A stretch of 64,000 nucleotides of DNA from positions 92,406 to 156,405 of the forward strand of contig CAJUNJ010000001.1 in assembly GCA_910587825.1 (NCBI GenBank), given 5' to 3'. Below are positions 44,633-53,391 of the stretch, piece after piece. The position numbers were made by a program, and so were the translations under genes. The DNA comes from an uncultured Christensenellaceae bacterium. GTDB lineage: Bacteria > Bacillota > Clostridia > Christensenellales > Borkfalkiaceae. Position 1 is the first letter of the stretch. Each line of letters starts with the position of its first letter. Below the pieces are notes generated by a model that did no database searches, was not told the DNA's origin, and saw only the letters and a list, made by a program, of their open reading frames with translations.

Positions 44633-46543
44633 ATGAAAAAAGTTAATAAACTTCCCATAATACTTATTATTACGCTTACCGTACTTCTTGCGGTAAGCGT
44701 ATACGGGTTTACGGCGTCCAAACCCGCAAAAGCTTATACCGACCCGTCTTACCGCTTCGAACTGGCGGGATACGCCGTCGAATACGATATTGCCGAAAAC
44801 TGTGAAATTTCAGTTACGGAAGATATTACCGTAAATTACCGCGGTATTCGCAGTACGGGATTTATACGCGATATCCCCGTTAACGGCGGCGTGCAGGTCA
44901 GGGACGTTAAAGTTGTAAAAATATTTTCAGACGGTAACACTTTTTCGGACGGCTTTACGGAAGTGCCTTACGACGTATACTACGAATACGACGATTTCCT
45001 TTCGGTAGATATTGGCGATACGACTAATAAATACGGTAAGTCCGAAAGCTACCGCCTGACCTACACCTATATAATCACAAATTCGGTAGTCAAGAAAAGT
45101 ATGTTGCCGTTAAACCCTATCGGGTACGGTTGGGACTGCGATATTTACAATGCTTCCGTAAAGCTTATCCTGCCCGACGGTTTTACGGGCGCGGAATGTT
45201 ATTCCGGTCCCGTAGGAACAAGCATAGCTTACCCGTTTAATACTTCGGTTGAAAACGGAAGAACCGTAATTACGGCAAATGCTGACAAGCTGAATGAACA
45301 GACAGGTATTACTTTCGATTTACACTTTGTAAACGGAGCAATAAAAAATTACACCGACTTTACCCCGTACTTCTTTGCGCTTGCGGGGCTTGCCGTGATT
45401 TTTATAATCGTAATTTTAAAGCTGTTCGTATTCAACAAAAACGCCGTAATGCCAGTAGTAAATTATGAAGCTCCCGACAGAATGGACCCTCTTATTATGG
45501 GCAAACTTATCGACAACAAAGTCGACGGAAGCGATGTGACTTCGCTTATATTCTATTGGGCAAGCAAAGGTTATATAAAAATTAACCTTGATAATAAAAG
45601 CGACCCCGTTATTATCAGGATAATGGCGTCGCTGCCCGAACCGTGCAAGCCTTACGAAAGAGTTATGTACGACAGCCTGTTCAAAAACGGGGATATGGTC
45701 AGAATTTCACAGCTTAAAAACAAATTTTACAAGACGGTGGAAAAAGTTACGGCTATGGTGAACTCCGAAGCAAAAGGTCTTTACGACCAAAAAAGTTTTG
45801 CCGTATCGTTTACATTTGCCGTACTCGGCGGTCTTTTAGCGGCTTTGACGCCTATTATTCTTGCATTCGTGCGCATATCTTCAAAGCTTTTAATGTTTGC
45901 GCCGCTGATTTGCATATTACCGGCAGTCGTTGTTTACGCATTTATGACAGGCGCCGTTTATACCAAATACAAGACAAGTAAAAAACAAACAGTATTCTTC
46001 TTTGCAGGAATGGCTTTTATAAGCGCAATATTTACCTTGGCATACGCGCTGTTTATCCCGTCAAGCGTTATTGCGGTCGGGCCCAAAGTTGCCGTAAGCT
46101 TAACCGCTTGTATAATAAGCGCAATGTCGGCTCTTTTGGTAATGCGCACGAAAGCGTATACAGATAAACTTAACGACATTTTAGGCTTTAAAAACTTTAT
46201 CGAACTTGCCGAAAAGGACCAGCTTGAAATGATGATAGAACAGGATCCGCAATTCTATTACCACATACTGCCCTATGCGCAGGTGCTCGGCGTTTCAAAA
46301 CTATGGGAAAATAAATTTGCCGCCCTTACGGTGGAACCGCCGCAGTGGCTTTCAGGCAATATGGTATCCACTTATATAGAATTCAGAATTATAAACAGTC
46401 TGATAAACGGCTCTTTGGCGCAAATGAATTACGAAATGTCTTCCCGTCCTTCGTCATCGGGTGCAAACGGCGGCGGTCGCGGAGGCTTCGGCGGAGGATT
46501 TTCGGGCGGAGGCTTCGGCGGAGGCGGCGGCCGCGGAAGATAA
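44633..46543 (+). CDS. DUF2207 membrane protein with glycine-rich tail
   Basis: 636 residues. Signal-like N-terminal helix (8-28), then an extracytoplasmic beta-rich DUF2207 domain (about 45-235, including EDITVNYRGIRSTGFIRDIPV), a membrane helix near 245-265, a cytoplasmic segment with DPLIMGKLIDNKVDGSDVTS, four more helices around 385-500, and a C-terminal tail with FGGGFSGGGFGGGGGRGR. The Gly-rich tail is typical of this family, which usually accompanies LemA. Function is unknown; suggestions centre on membrane-protein assembly. Confidence 0.88.
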   Translation: MKKVNKLPIILIITLTVLLAVSVYGFTASKPAKAYTDPSYRFELAGYAVEYDIAENCEISVTEDITVNYRGIRSTGFIRDIPVNGGVQVRDVKVVKIFSDGNTFSDGFTEVPYDVYYEYDDFLSVDIGDTTNKYGKSESYRLTYTYIITNSVVKKSMLPLNPIGYGWDCDIYNASVKLILPDGFTGAECYSGPVGTSIAYPFNTSVENGRTVITANADKLNEQTGITFDLHFVNGAIKNYTDFTPYFFALAGLAVIFIIVILKLFVFNKNAVMPVVNYEAPDRMDPLIMGKLIDNKVDGSDVTSLIFYWASKGYIKINLDNKSDPVIIRIMASLPEPCKPYERVMYDSLFKNGDMVRISQLKNKFYKTVEKVTAMVNSEAKGLYDQKSFAVSFTFAVLGGLLAALTPIILAFVRISSKLLMFAPLICILPAVVVYAFMTGAVYTKYKTSKKQTVFFFAGMAFISAIFTLAYALFIPSSVIAVGPKVAVSLTACIISAMSALLVMRTKAYTDKLNDILGFKNFIELAEKDQLEMMIEQDPQFYYHILPYAQVLGVSKLWENKFAALTVEPPQWLSGNMVSTYIEFRIINSLINGSLAQMNYEMSSRPSSSGANGGGRGGFGGGFSGGGFGGGGGRGR

Positions 46544-46572
46544 ATAATAACTTAAATAAAAAAGCGTAAATT

Positions 46573-46598
46573 TATACCGCGGACAGAAGTCCGCGGTA
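46573..46598. terminator. Bidirectional terminator between DUF2207 gene and rplI
   Basis: 11-bp perfect stem ATACCGCGGAC with its complement, AGAA loop, then TTTTATT. Confidence 0.88.
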
Positions 46599-46600
46599 TT

Positions 46601-47044
46601 TTATTCGCCTATTACGGTTACTTTTATTTTAGTGGAAATTCCTTCCATAAGTTTGAGATCGACATCGTATTCGCCGACGTTTTTTATGGGCTGTGAAAGA
46701 ACAATCTTTTTCTTGTCTACCGTATAGCCCGCGGTTTGCATAGCTTCCGAAATGTTTGCGCCCGTAACCGAACCAAACACTTTACCGCCCTGCCCCGCCT
46801 TTATTTTGACGGTGAACGCCTTGTCTTTAAGTTCTTCCGCAAGCGCTTTTGTCGCCTTTATTTCTTCGGCTTTATGGAAGTCCGCAGCAGACTTTTTCTG
46901 GCTTATATCGTTTAGTTTGGAAGCCGTGGCAATTTCGGCAAGCCCCTTTTTCACAAGAAAGTTGCGCGCATAACCTTCGTTTACGTCCACCACTTCGCCC
47001 TTTTTGCCCTGTCCCTTTACGTCCTGCAATAAAATTACTTTCAT
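46601..47044 (-). CDS. rplI: 50S ribosomal protein bL9
   Basis: 147 residues, the usual length. N-terminal rRNA-binding domain MKVILLQDVKGQGKKGEVVDV and YARNFLVKKGLA, a long connecting helix, and the C-terminal domain with GGKVFGSVTGANI. AAGGAG lies six bases before the ATG. Monocistronic here, with its own promoter and shared terminator. Confidence 0.97.
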   Translation of the reverse strand: MKVILLQDVKGQGKKGEVVDVNEGYARNFLVKKGLAEIATASKLNDISQKKSAADFHKAEEIKATKALAEELKDKAFTVKIKAGQGGKVFGSVTGANISEAMQTAGYTVDKKKIVLSQPIKNVGEYDVDLKLMEGISTKIKVTVIGE

Positions 47045-47063
47045 AAAATACTCCTTTTATGAT

Positions 47064-47092
47064 ATTTTACAATTATTGCGTGCGTTTGTCAA
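47064..47092 (-). promoter_or_regulatory. Promoter of rplI
   Basis: Minus strand TTGACA, 17-base spacer, TAAAAT. Confidence 0.65.
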
Positions 47093-47145
47093 TACCTTTG
47101 AATAATTAAAGTTTGCTTACACAAATTAAAAGCGGAGGGTATTAT

Positions 47146-47298
47146 ATGGAAAACTTCAACAACGATATAGCTTGTAACGTAAATAAGTGCAAATACAACT
47201 ATCACGGCTGTAACTGCACGCTTGACAAGATTACGGTAGGCCGTTCCTGCAACGGTGAATCCTGTACTTGTTGCGAAAGCTATTCAGAAGAAATTTAA
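47146..47298 (+). CDS. DUF1540 small cysteine-rich protein
   Basis: 50 residues from the ATG at 47146 with GCGGAGGG upstream. Eight cysteines in the DUF1540 pattern (IACNVNKCKYN, CNCTLDKITVG, ESCTCCESY) suggest a small metal-binding or disulfide-stabilised protein. The family is common in Clostridia and of unknown function. Monocistronic, followed by a terminator. Confidence 0.85.
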   Translation: MENFNNDIACNVNKCKYNYHGCNCTLDKITVGRSCNGESCTCCESYSEEI

Positions 47299-47322
47299 GT
47301 AAATACCTTAAATTTATAAAAG

Positions 47323-47360
47323 CGCTCTGCACAGGTTTTGCCTGCGCAGAGCGTCTTTTT
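47323..47360. terminator. Bidirectional terminator after the DUF1540 gene
   Basis: Thirteen-base arms (47323-47335 and 47341-47353) with one mismatch and TTTTG loop, then TCTTTTTT; the other strand also has a T-rich tail for the convergent CvpA-like gene. Confidence 0.85.
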
Positions 47361-47370
47361 TAATTGATTT

Positions 47371-48606
47371 TTAACCGAACCATTCGGTTACGGGAATATT
47401 GAAATCTATCGGATTGTTATTGTAGAAATAAGTCGCAATACCGCTCTTTTCAAAATAAACGTTGAAAGCTTCCATAAATCCGAGACTGCCGAACGGCTTT
47501 AAAACCGCCCCGACCACAAACAACAATGCCAATATAAATGCCGTAACGAATATCGCGCCGAGTATACCGTCAACATTGCTGAAAACCGCTCCGTCGCGGG
47601 CACTGTCAATAAGTTTGGGAACGAAGACAGCAACTAAAATTACCGCTATCAAAAGGAATATGAAAACCAGCGCACATATTATAATCTTGGCGACGTCGAC
47701 AGTTATAATTTCCTGTAAGCTTTCGGGTATGTCGGCAAACAGATGGGCGTAAAGACCGTCGGCGGCGTTGACGAATTCCGGTACGTTGAACGCAAGGTGA
47801 TAAGCAAGGGCAAATGCTCCCGCCACAAGCGCAATAACCGTAAGCGTCCAAACAGCCGAAGTTAACCCCCTTGCATATGAGCTTTTAATACTTATCATTA
47901 TTATACCGACAATAATGATATCGAAAATATAATTTCTGTAACCTAACCAGAATTTACCCGTGTACAGGCTGCCGAATATGCCGTTTAATGAGCCCCCGTC
48001 TGCGGCAAGCCTTGAAAAATCTATTATGGCAAGCAATATCGAAAAGAAAATCAATGAAATTGCAGCGCCTTTTACTGCAAGCGTAAAACTGCCCAAAACC
48101 CTGTCGGCAATTTTGTAACCGCCGCCCGAATACGCACGGGGTTTCTTTTCGCGCTTCTTCTTTTCGGGCTGTGCGGTTTGCGCCTCTTCAATTCCCGTTA
48201 CGGAAATCATTTCCGTTTCCGATTCGTATTCAGGCTGTGCGTACGGTTCTTCAAAAGACCCGTATTCTGCGGGAAGTTCTCCCTCTGCCGCGACTTGTGC
48301 TTCAAGCTGTTCGTTATGCTTTTGTATATTACGTTCAATTTTTTTACTTAAAACCTTTCTTAAAACGGCAAAATTCACCATAAACAGGCATAACAGAATA
48401 AGCGTAACCGCAAGAGAAGCAGCCGCTTTTACTACGGGGTTATCCGACTTGATTAAATTTGATATACAGATACCGAGTATACAGGTCAATGAAAGTTCAA
48501 CCGCCCACGATTTTACGCGGGTGAAGCCCTTTACAAAACCCGTAAACAGTCCTGCCACGGCAAATACCGCCGTTACGGCGACAACCGTCAAAACTACAAA
48601 ATTCAT
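47371..48606 (-). CDS. CvpA-like polytopic membrane protein
   Basis: 411 residues from the ATG at 48606, which has GAGGTGA directly upstream. Three hydrophobic helices at the N-terminus (with GFVKGFTRVKSWAVELSL, reminiscent of CvpA) are followed by a charged, Glu/Pro-rich cytoplasmic linker (about 95-165). At least five more helices follow, and the C-terminal part (SARDGAVFSNVDGILGAIF) again resembles a CvpA repeat. CvpA proteins affect envelope integrity. The linker-split double arrangement is unusual. It lies 14 bases after glnS and is probably in the fhs-glnS operon. Confidence 0.6.
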   Translation of the reverse strand: MNFVVLTVVAVTAVFAVAGLFTGFVKGFTRVKSWAVELSLTCILGICISNLIKSDNPVVKAAASLAVTLILLCLFMVNFAVLRKVLSKKIERNIQKHNEQLEAQVAAEGELPAEYGSFEEPYAQPEYESETEMISVTGIEEAQTAQPEKKKREKKPRAYSGGGYKIADRVLGSFTLAVKGAAISLIFFSILLAIIDFSRLAADGGSLNGIFGSLYTGKFWLGYRNYIFDIIIVGIIMISIKSSYARGLTSAVWTLTVIALVAGAFALAYHLAFNVPEFVNAADGLYAHLFADIPESLQEIITVDVAKIIICALVFIFLLIAVILVAVFVPKLIDSARDGAVFSNVDGILGAIFVTAFILALLFVVGAVLKPFGSLGFMEAFNVYFEKSGIATYFYNNNPIDFNIPVTEWFG

Positions 48607-48625
48607 CGTCACCTCACGGTAAAAA

Positions 48626-50272
48626 TTATTTGTTGAAATTATCTTTAAGCGACACTATCTCCGAAAGAACAAGTCCGCCGTCCGTCGCTTTTTTATAGTA
48701 TCCCGTCCGCATAAGCTGGAAAGGCGTTCCGTCTTTGCTTTCCGCAAGATAGGGTTCCGCCTTGCCGTTGAAAATAATTTCGCTGTTTTTGTTTAAACGC
48801 TCCGCATAGTCCTGTTCGGGATACTCTTCGTCGTTAAGAAGTGGTTGATACTGCCTGAACTGCACGTCTTTGCCGTACTTCGCATCTACCCACTGTATTA
48901 CGCCCTTGGCTTTTATTTCGGATGGCTTGTCGCTTCCGCTGCGCGTTTCGGGGAAATAAGTGCAAAGTATTTCGCTTACTTCACCGCTGTCATCGGTGAT
49001 TACGTCGTCGCAACGGACGATATATGCGCTTTTAAGGCGGACGGTACCGCCCTTATATAAACGCTTGTATTTTGGGGGCGGATTTAAAGAAAAATCTTCC
49101 CTGTCTATATAGACAGAACCCGTAAATTTAATTCTTCTGTTTCCGCTTCCCTGCTGCATAGGATTTTTATCGAAATCAAGTTCTTCTTCGCCCGTGTAGT
49201 TTGTTACGGTAAGCTTGACGGGGTTTAAAACAGCCATAGCGCGCTCTGCATTGATATTGAGATTATCGCGTATACAGCTGTCGAGTTGTGCCTGACTTAC
49301 AACCGAATAGGCCTTTGCCACGCCGACGTCGGCGCAGAATTTTTTAAGCGCTTCGGGCGGGACTCCACGGTTTCTCAGTCCGGCTATCGTAGGCATTCTC
49401 GGGTCGTCCCAACCGCGGACAAAACCTTCGTCCACAAGCTTTTTGAGATAGCGTTTGGACATTAACATATTTGTAATGTTAAGTCTTGCAAACTCTATCT
49501 GTCTGGGCAGGGGAGCTTTAAATCCCGCCTTTTCGACAAACCAGTTATAAAGCGGTCTGTGGTTTTCAAATTCAAGCGAGCAAAGCGAATGGGTTATCCC
49601 CTCTATTGCGTCCGACACGGGATGGGCAAAGTCGTACATAGGATAAATGCACCACTTGTCGCCAGTACGGTAATGGGGAACACGGGCTATGCGGTAAATA
49701 ATGGGGTCGCGCATATTGATATTAGGCGAAGCCATATCTATTTTTGCACGCAAAACCTTTGAACCGTCGGGATATTTACCGTCCTTCATTTCCCTGAAAA
49801 GCCGTAAGTTTTCTTCTACGCTTCTCCCCCTGTAAGGCGACGGGGTGCCCGCCTGCGTAAGTGTGCCGCGGGTTGCCGTTATCTCTTCCGCCGATAAATC
49901 GCATACGTACGCGCAACCGTCGGTTATATATTTTTCGGCTATTTCATAAAGTCTGTCGTAATAATCGGAAGCGAATACGAGTTTATCATATTCAAAACCC
50001 AGCCATTTTATGGCGTCTACAATGGAATTTACGTATTCGTAATCTTCTTTGGCGGGGTTTGTGTCGTCCATACGGAGATTTAATTTTCCGTGGTATTTGT
50101 CCTTGACGGCAAAGTTTATGCACATTGCCTTAACGTGTCCGATGTGCAGATAGCCGTTGGGTTCCGGCGGGAAGCGAACCTGTATAGAATTGCCCCTGCT
50201 TTCGAATTTGCCCGCTTCAAGTTCTTCGTTTATAATCTGTTCAATAAAATTGGTAGCTTCGGGAAGTTGCAT
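48626..50272 (-). CDS. glnS: Glutaminyl-tRNA synthetase
   Basis: 548 residues. Class I signatures: FPPEPNGYLHIGHVKA (HIGH) near residue 33 and MSKRYLKKLV (KMSKS variant) near 268. The middle has RMDDTNPAKEDYEYV, and the C-terminal anticodon-binding beta barrels include GNRRIKFTGSVYIDRED. CAGGAG is located before the ATG. Possession of GlnRS means the cell need not rely on the amidotransferase route for Gln-tRNA. It follows fhs by 13 bases. Confidence 0.95.
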   Translation of the reverse strand: MQLPEATNFIEQIINEELEAGKFESRGNSIQVRFPPEPNGYLHIGHVKAMCINFAVKDKYHGKLNLRMDDTNPAKEDYEYVNSIVDAIKWLGFEYDKLVFASDYYDRLYEIAEKYITDGCAYVCDLSAEEITATRGTLTQAGTPSPYRGRSVEENLRLFREMKDGKYPDGSKVLRAKIDMASPNINMRDPIIYRIARVPHYRTGDKWCIYPMYDFAHPVSDAIEGITHSLCSLEFENHRPLYNWFVEKAGFKAPLPRQIEFARLNITNMLMSKRYLKKLVDEGFVRGWDDPRMPTIAGLRNRGVPPEALKKFCADVGVAKAYSVVSQAQLDSCIRDNLNINAERAMAVLNPVKLTVTNYTGEEELDFDKNPMQQGSGNRRIKFTGSVYIDREDFSLNPPPKYKRLYKGGTVRLKSAYIVRCDDVITDDSGEVSEILCTYFPETRSGSDKPSEIKAKGVIQWVDAKYGKDVQFRQYQPLLNDEEYPEQDYAERLNKNSEIIFNGKAEPYLAESKDGTPFQLMRTGYYKKATDGGLVLSEIVSLKDNFNK

Positions 50273-50285
50273 AATTTCTCCTGAT

Positions 50286-51947
50286 TTACGAAAGTCCGCT
50301 GATGTTGCCTTCCGCGTCTATATCGATGTGTTCCGCACCGGGAACTTTACCTAACCCCGGCATAAGCATAATTTCGCCCGCAACGGCGACAATGAAGCCT
50401 GCGCCGCCCTTGTAGATAATATCGCGCACGAATATTTTAAAGCCCGACGGAGCGGAAAGTTTTGTTGCGTCGTCTGAAAGCGAATATTGGGTTTTTGCGA
50501 TTATTACCGGAAGGCCCTTAATATGCTTGCTTTCTATTTCTTCAATCTTTTTAAGCGCCTCGGGCGAGAAATCGGCTCCGTCCCCGCCGTATATATTTTT
50601 GACCACGTCTTCTATCTTTTTTACAATTCCGTCGTTAAGGTCGTAAGCATAATGAAGGTCAGAAGTCTTATCACATTCTTTTAAAACTGCTTCGGCAAGT
50701 TTTACACCGCCTTCTCCGCCCTTTAAAAATACGTCGGTAAATACAGCCTTAACGCCGACCTTATTGCAAGCGGACAGCACTTCTTCAATTTCGGCCTGCG
50801 TGTCGGTTGCAAATGCGTTCATTGCGACGACTGCGGGTTTATTATAAACTTTTACAACGTTATCAACGTGTTTTAATAAGTTGGGAAGCCCTGCACGGAG
50901 TGCGGGAATATTCTCTTTGGAAAGTTCCGCCTTGTCGGCTCCGCCGTGAAGTTTAAGCGCCTTTACGGTTGCCACTACTACTATGCAGTCCGGCTGTATG
51001 CCCGCCACCCTGCACTTTGTATCAAGGAATTTTTCCGCGCCGAGATCTGCGCCGAAGCCCGCTTCCGTAACCGTATAATCAGATATAGTCATTGCCGTAT
51101 ACGTTGCGCGGACGGAGTTACAGCCGTGAGCTATATTTGCGAACGGTCCGCCGTGGACTATTGCGGGCGTGCCTTCAAGCGTCTGCACGAGATTGGGTTT
51201 TATGGCATCCTTTAAAAGTGTTGCCATTGCGCCGTCGGCATTAAGCTGTCGTGCGCGGACGTAGTTGCCTTCGCCGTCGACGCCGACCACTATATTGCCT
51301 ATGCGCTTTTTAAGGTCGGCAAGGTCTGTTGCAAGGCAGAGTATCGCCATAATTTCAGAAGCCGCCGTAATTTCAAAACCTTCGTTTCTCGAATAACTTT
51401 GACAGCCCTTCATTTTACCTGCCTGACAGTTAAGAGTAATATCCCTGAGAGCACGGTCGTTCATATCCATACAACGGCGGAAATACACTTCCTTTATGCC
51501 GAGAAGATTTCCGCGGAGAATATGGTTATCAATCATAGCGCAAAGCAGATTGTTTGCCGCAGTTATGGCGTGAAGGTCACCGGTAAAGTGCAGGTTTATG
51601 TCAGCCATAGGCACGACCTGCGCGTATCCGCCGCCTGCCGCGCCGCCCTTTATCCCGAACACGGGGCCTAAGGAAGGCTCCCTTAAAGCCAGACAAACCT
51701 TTTTGCCAAGCCGAGCCATTCCGTCGGCAAGACCTATGGAAACAGTGGTTTTACCCTCTCCGCTTGCCGTGGGATTTATTGCCGTTACCAAAATAAGTTT
51801 TGACTTGGGGTTTACTTCTTTCAAGTCGATTTTAGCCTTGTATTTTCCGTACAGTTCAAGCCTGTCCTCGCCAAGCGACAGCTTTTTCGCAATATCGCGA
51901 ATATCTTTCATTTTACAGCTTTCGGCAATTTCGATATCTGACAGCAT
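50286..51947 (-). CDS. fhs: Formate-tetrahydrofolate ligase
   Basis: 553 residues. I choose the ATG at 51947, preceded by AAAGGTGG; an in-frame GTG nine bases upstream lies within that site. The P-loop-like motif NPTASGEGKTTVSIGLADG is near residue 60, with LREPSLGPVFGIKGGAAGGG and HFTGDLHAITAANNL further on. It makes 10-formyl-THF from formate and ATP, feeding purine synthesis and one-carbon metabolism. Upstream gene of the fhs-glnS-CvpA-like unit. Confidence 0.97.
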   Translation of the reverse strand: MLSDIEIAESCKMKDIRDIAKKLSLGEDRLELYGKYKAKIDLKEVNPKSKLILVTAINPTASGEGKTTVSIGLADGMARLGKKVCLALREPSLGPVFGIKGGAAGGGYAQVVPMADINLHFTGDLHAITAANNLLCAMIDNHILRGNLLGIKEVYFRRCMDMNDRALRDITLNCQAGKMKGCQSYSRNEGFEITAASEIMAILCLATDLADLKKRIGNIVVGVDGEGNYVRARQLNADGAMATLLKDAIKPNLVQTLEGTPAIVHGGPFANIAHGCNSVRATYTAMTISDYTVTEAGFGADLGAEKFLDTKCRVAGIQPDCIVVVATVKALKLHGGADKAELSKENIPALRAGLPNLLKHVDNVVKVYNKPAVVAMNAFATDTQAEIEEVLSACNKVGVKAVFTDVFLKGGEGGVKLAEAVLKECDKTSDLHYAYDLNDGIVKKIEDVVKNIYGGDGADFSPEALKKIEEIESKHIKGLPVIIAKTQYSLSDDATKLSAPSGFKIFVRDIIYKGGAGFIVAVAGEIMLMPGLGKVPGAEHIDIDAEGNISGLS

Positions 51948-52027
51948 GAATACCACCTTTTATTTTTTAAATATTATATCATATTAAAGGTAAAAAAGTA
52001 TATCATTTAAAACAACTTTTTAAAGAA

Positions 52028-52060
52028 TTTGCGGAGACTGTTAAAATCAGACTCCGCAAA
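52028..52060 (-). terminator. Probable terminator of the 52069-53249 gene pair
   Basis: 13-base arms TTTGCGGAGACTG with one mismatch and seven-base loop, immediately 3' of the minus-strand gene; the T-tract is weak. Confidence 0.55.
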
Positions 52061-52068
52061 TATATATT

Positions 52069-52377
52069 CTAAATTTTTTCAATAGTGAACGGGTTTCCCT
52101 GCGCAAAATTATAATGCGGTTTCGCAAGAAGATTTACGTCTTCCGTTCCCGCAGCAACCGTGTAGGAAACGTTCATAGTACTTGAATCGATATAAATCAA
52201 GGTTTCCTCGTCAAAAATATCCGTCGTTACGGTCTTACCGTTTTTGAGCCTGTATTCCCTGAAATTTTTCCCGTCGATGTTATGGGTTGCGTATTCTTCG
52301 GGACACTGTACATACAAATAAATTTTAGATGCGCATTCTATGATGCTCCATTTTCTTTTAACAGAAAGTTTTCTCAT
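52069..52377 (-). CDS. Hypothetical protein (102 aa)
   Basis: 102 residues with AGGAG before the ATG. Basic N-terminus (RKLSVKRKWSIIECASKIYLYVQ), then beta-rich sequence with FREYRLKNGKTVTTDIFDEETLIYIDS split over the middle. No signal peptide, membrane helix or recognised domain. It follows the two-helix membrane protein by 20 bases and is probably co-expressed with it. Confidence 0.65.
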   Translation of the reverse strand: MRKLSVKRKWSIIECASKIYLYVQCPEEYATHNIDGKNFREYRLKNGKTVTTDIFDEETLIYIDSSTMNVSYTVAAGTEDVNLLAKPHYNFAQGNPFTIEKI

Positions 52378-52397
52378 TTCTTAACTCCTCCGAAAAA

Positions 52398-53249
52398 TTA
52401 TATTTCAAACGGTTGACCGTATGAATCCTTTATTTCTTTTTCATAATTATGTAAATCGGTTATTTCGCCCGTCCAGTACTTACAGTCAGCCACGAAAACC
52501 GAATTGCTTGCCAACGGATTTGCTATAAGCGGAACTATCTTACCGTCAAGCCGACCGAACGGCAACTGACGGCGGCACACCATTACAACCGTGATATAAA
52601 CTTCCCTGTTACCGGTTTGCTCCGTACAAATTTTTACGTTTGAAAAATATTTGCTTTGATTTGACAGTAAACCGTTTAATCCGTCTTCATACACCCACTT
52701 CGCAATATCGATAAGTTGCTTGGGATTTGCCGAAAAATAATCGTCTGTACTGTAAATAAAGACGGCGGGAAATGTTTTAAATACGAAACGCGATGACTTG
52801 TATAAGTTTACATTTGCAATTACAAGACAGCCGTAGTAAACATTTCCGCTTTGCAGTACGGAAAAATCACAAAATTTCTTACCATTGTAAACGTTAGGTT
52901 TTTCCATACGGTTTTTATTTTTATCATTGTCGGAAAAATAGTTTTCACGAATCTTTTCAAGGCAAGCTTTATAATCCGTATCACACTTTTCCCCGTTCTC
53001 ACGCAAATCAAGGAATTCCATATAATCTGCGTATAGTTTTAACCATCTGATTTTAAGGTTTTTATCGGGAAAAGAACTTAGAAGAAAGAAAGTCATTACG
53101 CCTGCGGTACCGCAAATTATTAGCGAAACTGCAACATATGTTATATTTACGTTATCGTTTACGTAAGCGTAATACAGTGCCATAGCACCCAACCATAGAA
53201 CCACTGCGCTCACTGCCGTTAAACATAAAAAAATTTTTCTGTGCTTCAA
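52398..53249 (-). CDS. Hypothetical two-helix membrane protein
   Basis: 283 residues starting with TTG at 53249, preceded by AAGGA ten bases upstream. Two membrane helices (about 5-28 and 34-55) are followed by about 225 soluble residues with alternating strands and helices (VFKTFPAVFIYSTDDYFSA, EVYITVVMVCRRQLPFG). No family recognised. Promoter at 53290-53319 overlaps that of glyQS. Operon with the 102-residue hypothetical. Confidence 0.7.
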   Translation of the reverse strand: MKHRKIFLCLTAVSAVVLWLGAMALYYAYVNDNVNITYVAVSLIICGTAGVMTFFLLSSFPDKNLKIRWLKLYADYMEFLDLRENGEKCDTDYKACLEKIRENYFSDNDKNKNRMEKPNVYNGKKFCDFSVLQSGNVYYGCLVIANVNLYKSSRFVFKTFPAVFIYSTDDYFSANPKQLIDIAKWVYEDGLNGLLSNQSKYFSNVKICTEQTGNREVYITVVMVCRRQLPFGRLDGKIVPLIANPLASNSVFVADCKYWTGEITDLHNYEKEIKDSYGQPFEI

Positions 53250-53289
53250 AAATAATTTTCCTTACAAACTTTAATGATTGCTTACGTTT

Positions 53290-53319
53290 ATTATAGCATA
53301 CATTCGCTTGACTTGACAA
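53290..53319 (-). promoter_or_regulatory. Promoter of the two-helix membrane protein gene
   Basis: Minus strand TTGTCA, 18-base spacer, TATAAT. Its -35 box is directly adjacent to the -35 box of the divergent glyQS promoter. Confidence 0.6.
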
Positions 53320-53336
53320 GTTTTTTTTTATAAAAT
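53308..53336 (+). promoter_or_regulatory. Promoter of glyQS
   Basis: TTGACT, 17-base spacer containing a nine-T run, TAAAAT. The leader of about 50 bases is too short for a T-box and shows none. Confidence 0.6.
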
Positions 53337-53391
53337 TAAAATGTTAAATAATCAGTCCGTATTAAGCCAAATACGGCAAAAGGAGTTTTAT

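Noticed and set aside
53341..53391. Upstream ATG extension of GlyRS
   Set aside because: It precedes the AAAGGAG site and begins only five bases after the -10 box; the 53392 start gives the standard N-terminus.
53336..53391. T-box leader upstream of glyQS
   Set aside because: The predicted leader is about 50 bases and has no AGGGTGG-type T-box sequence or terminator.
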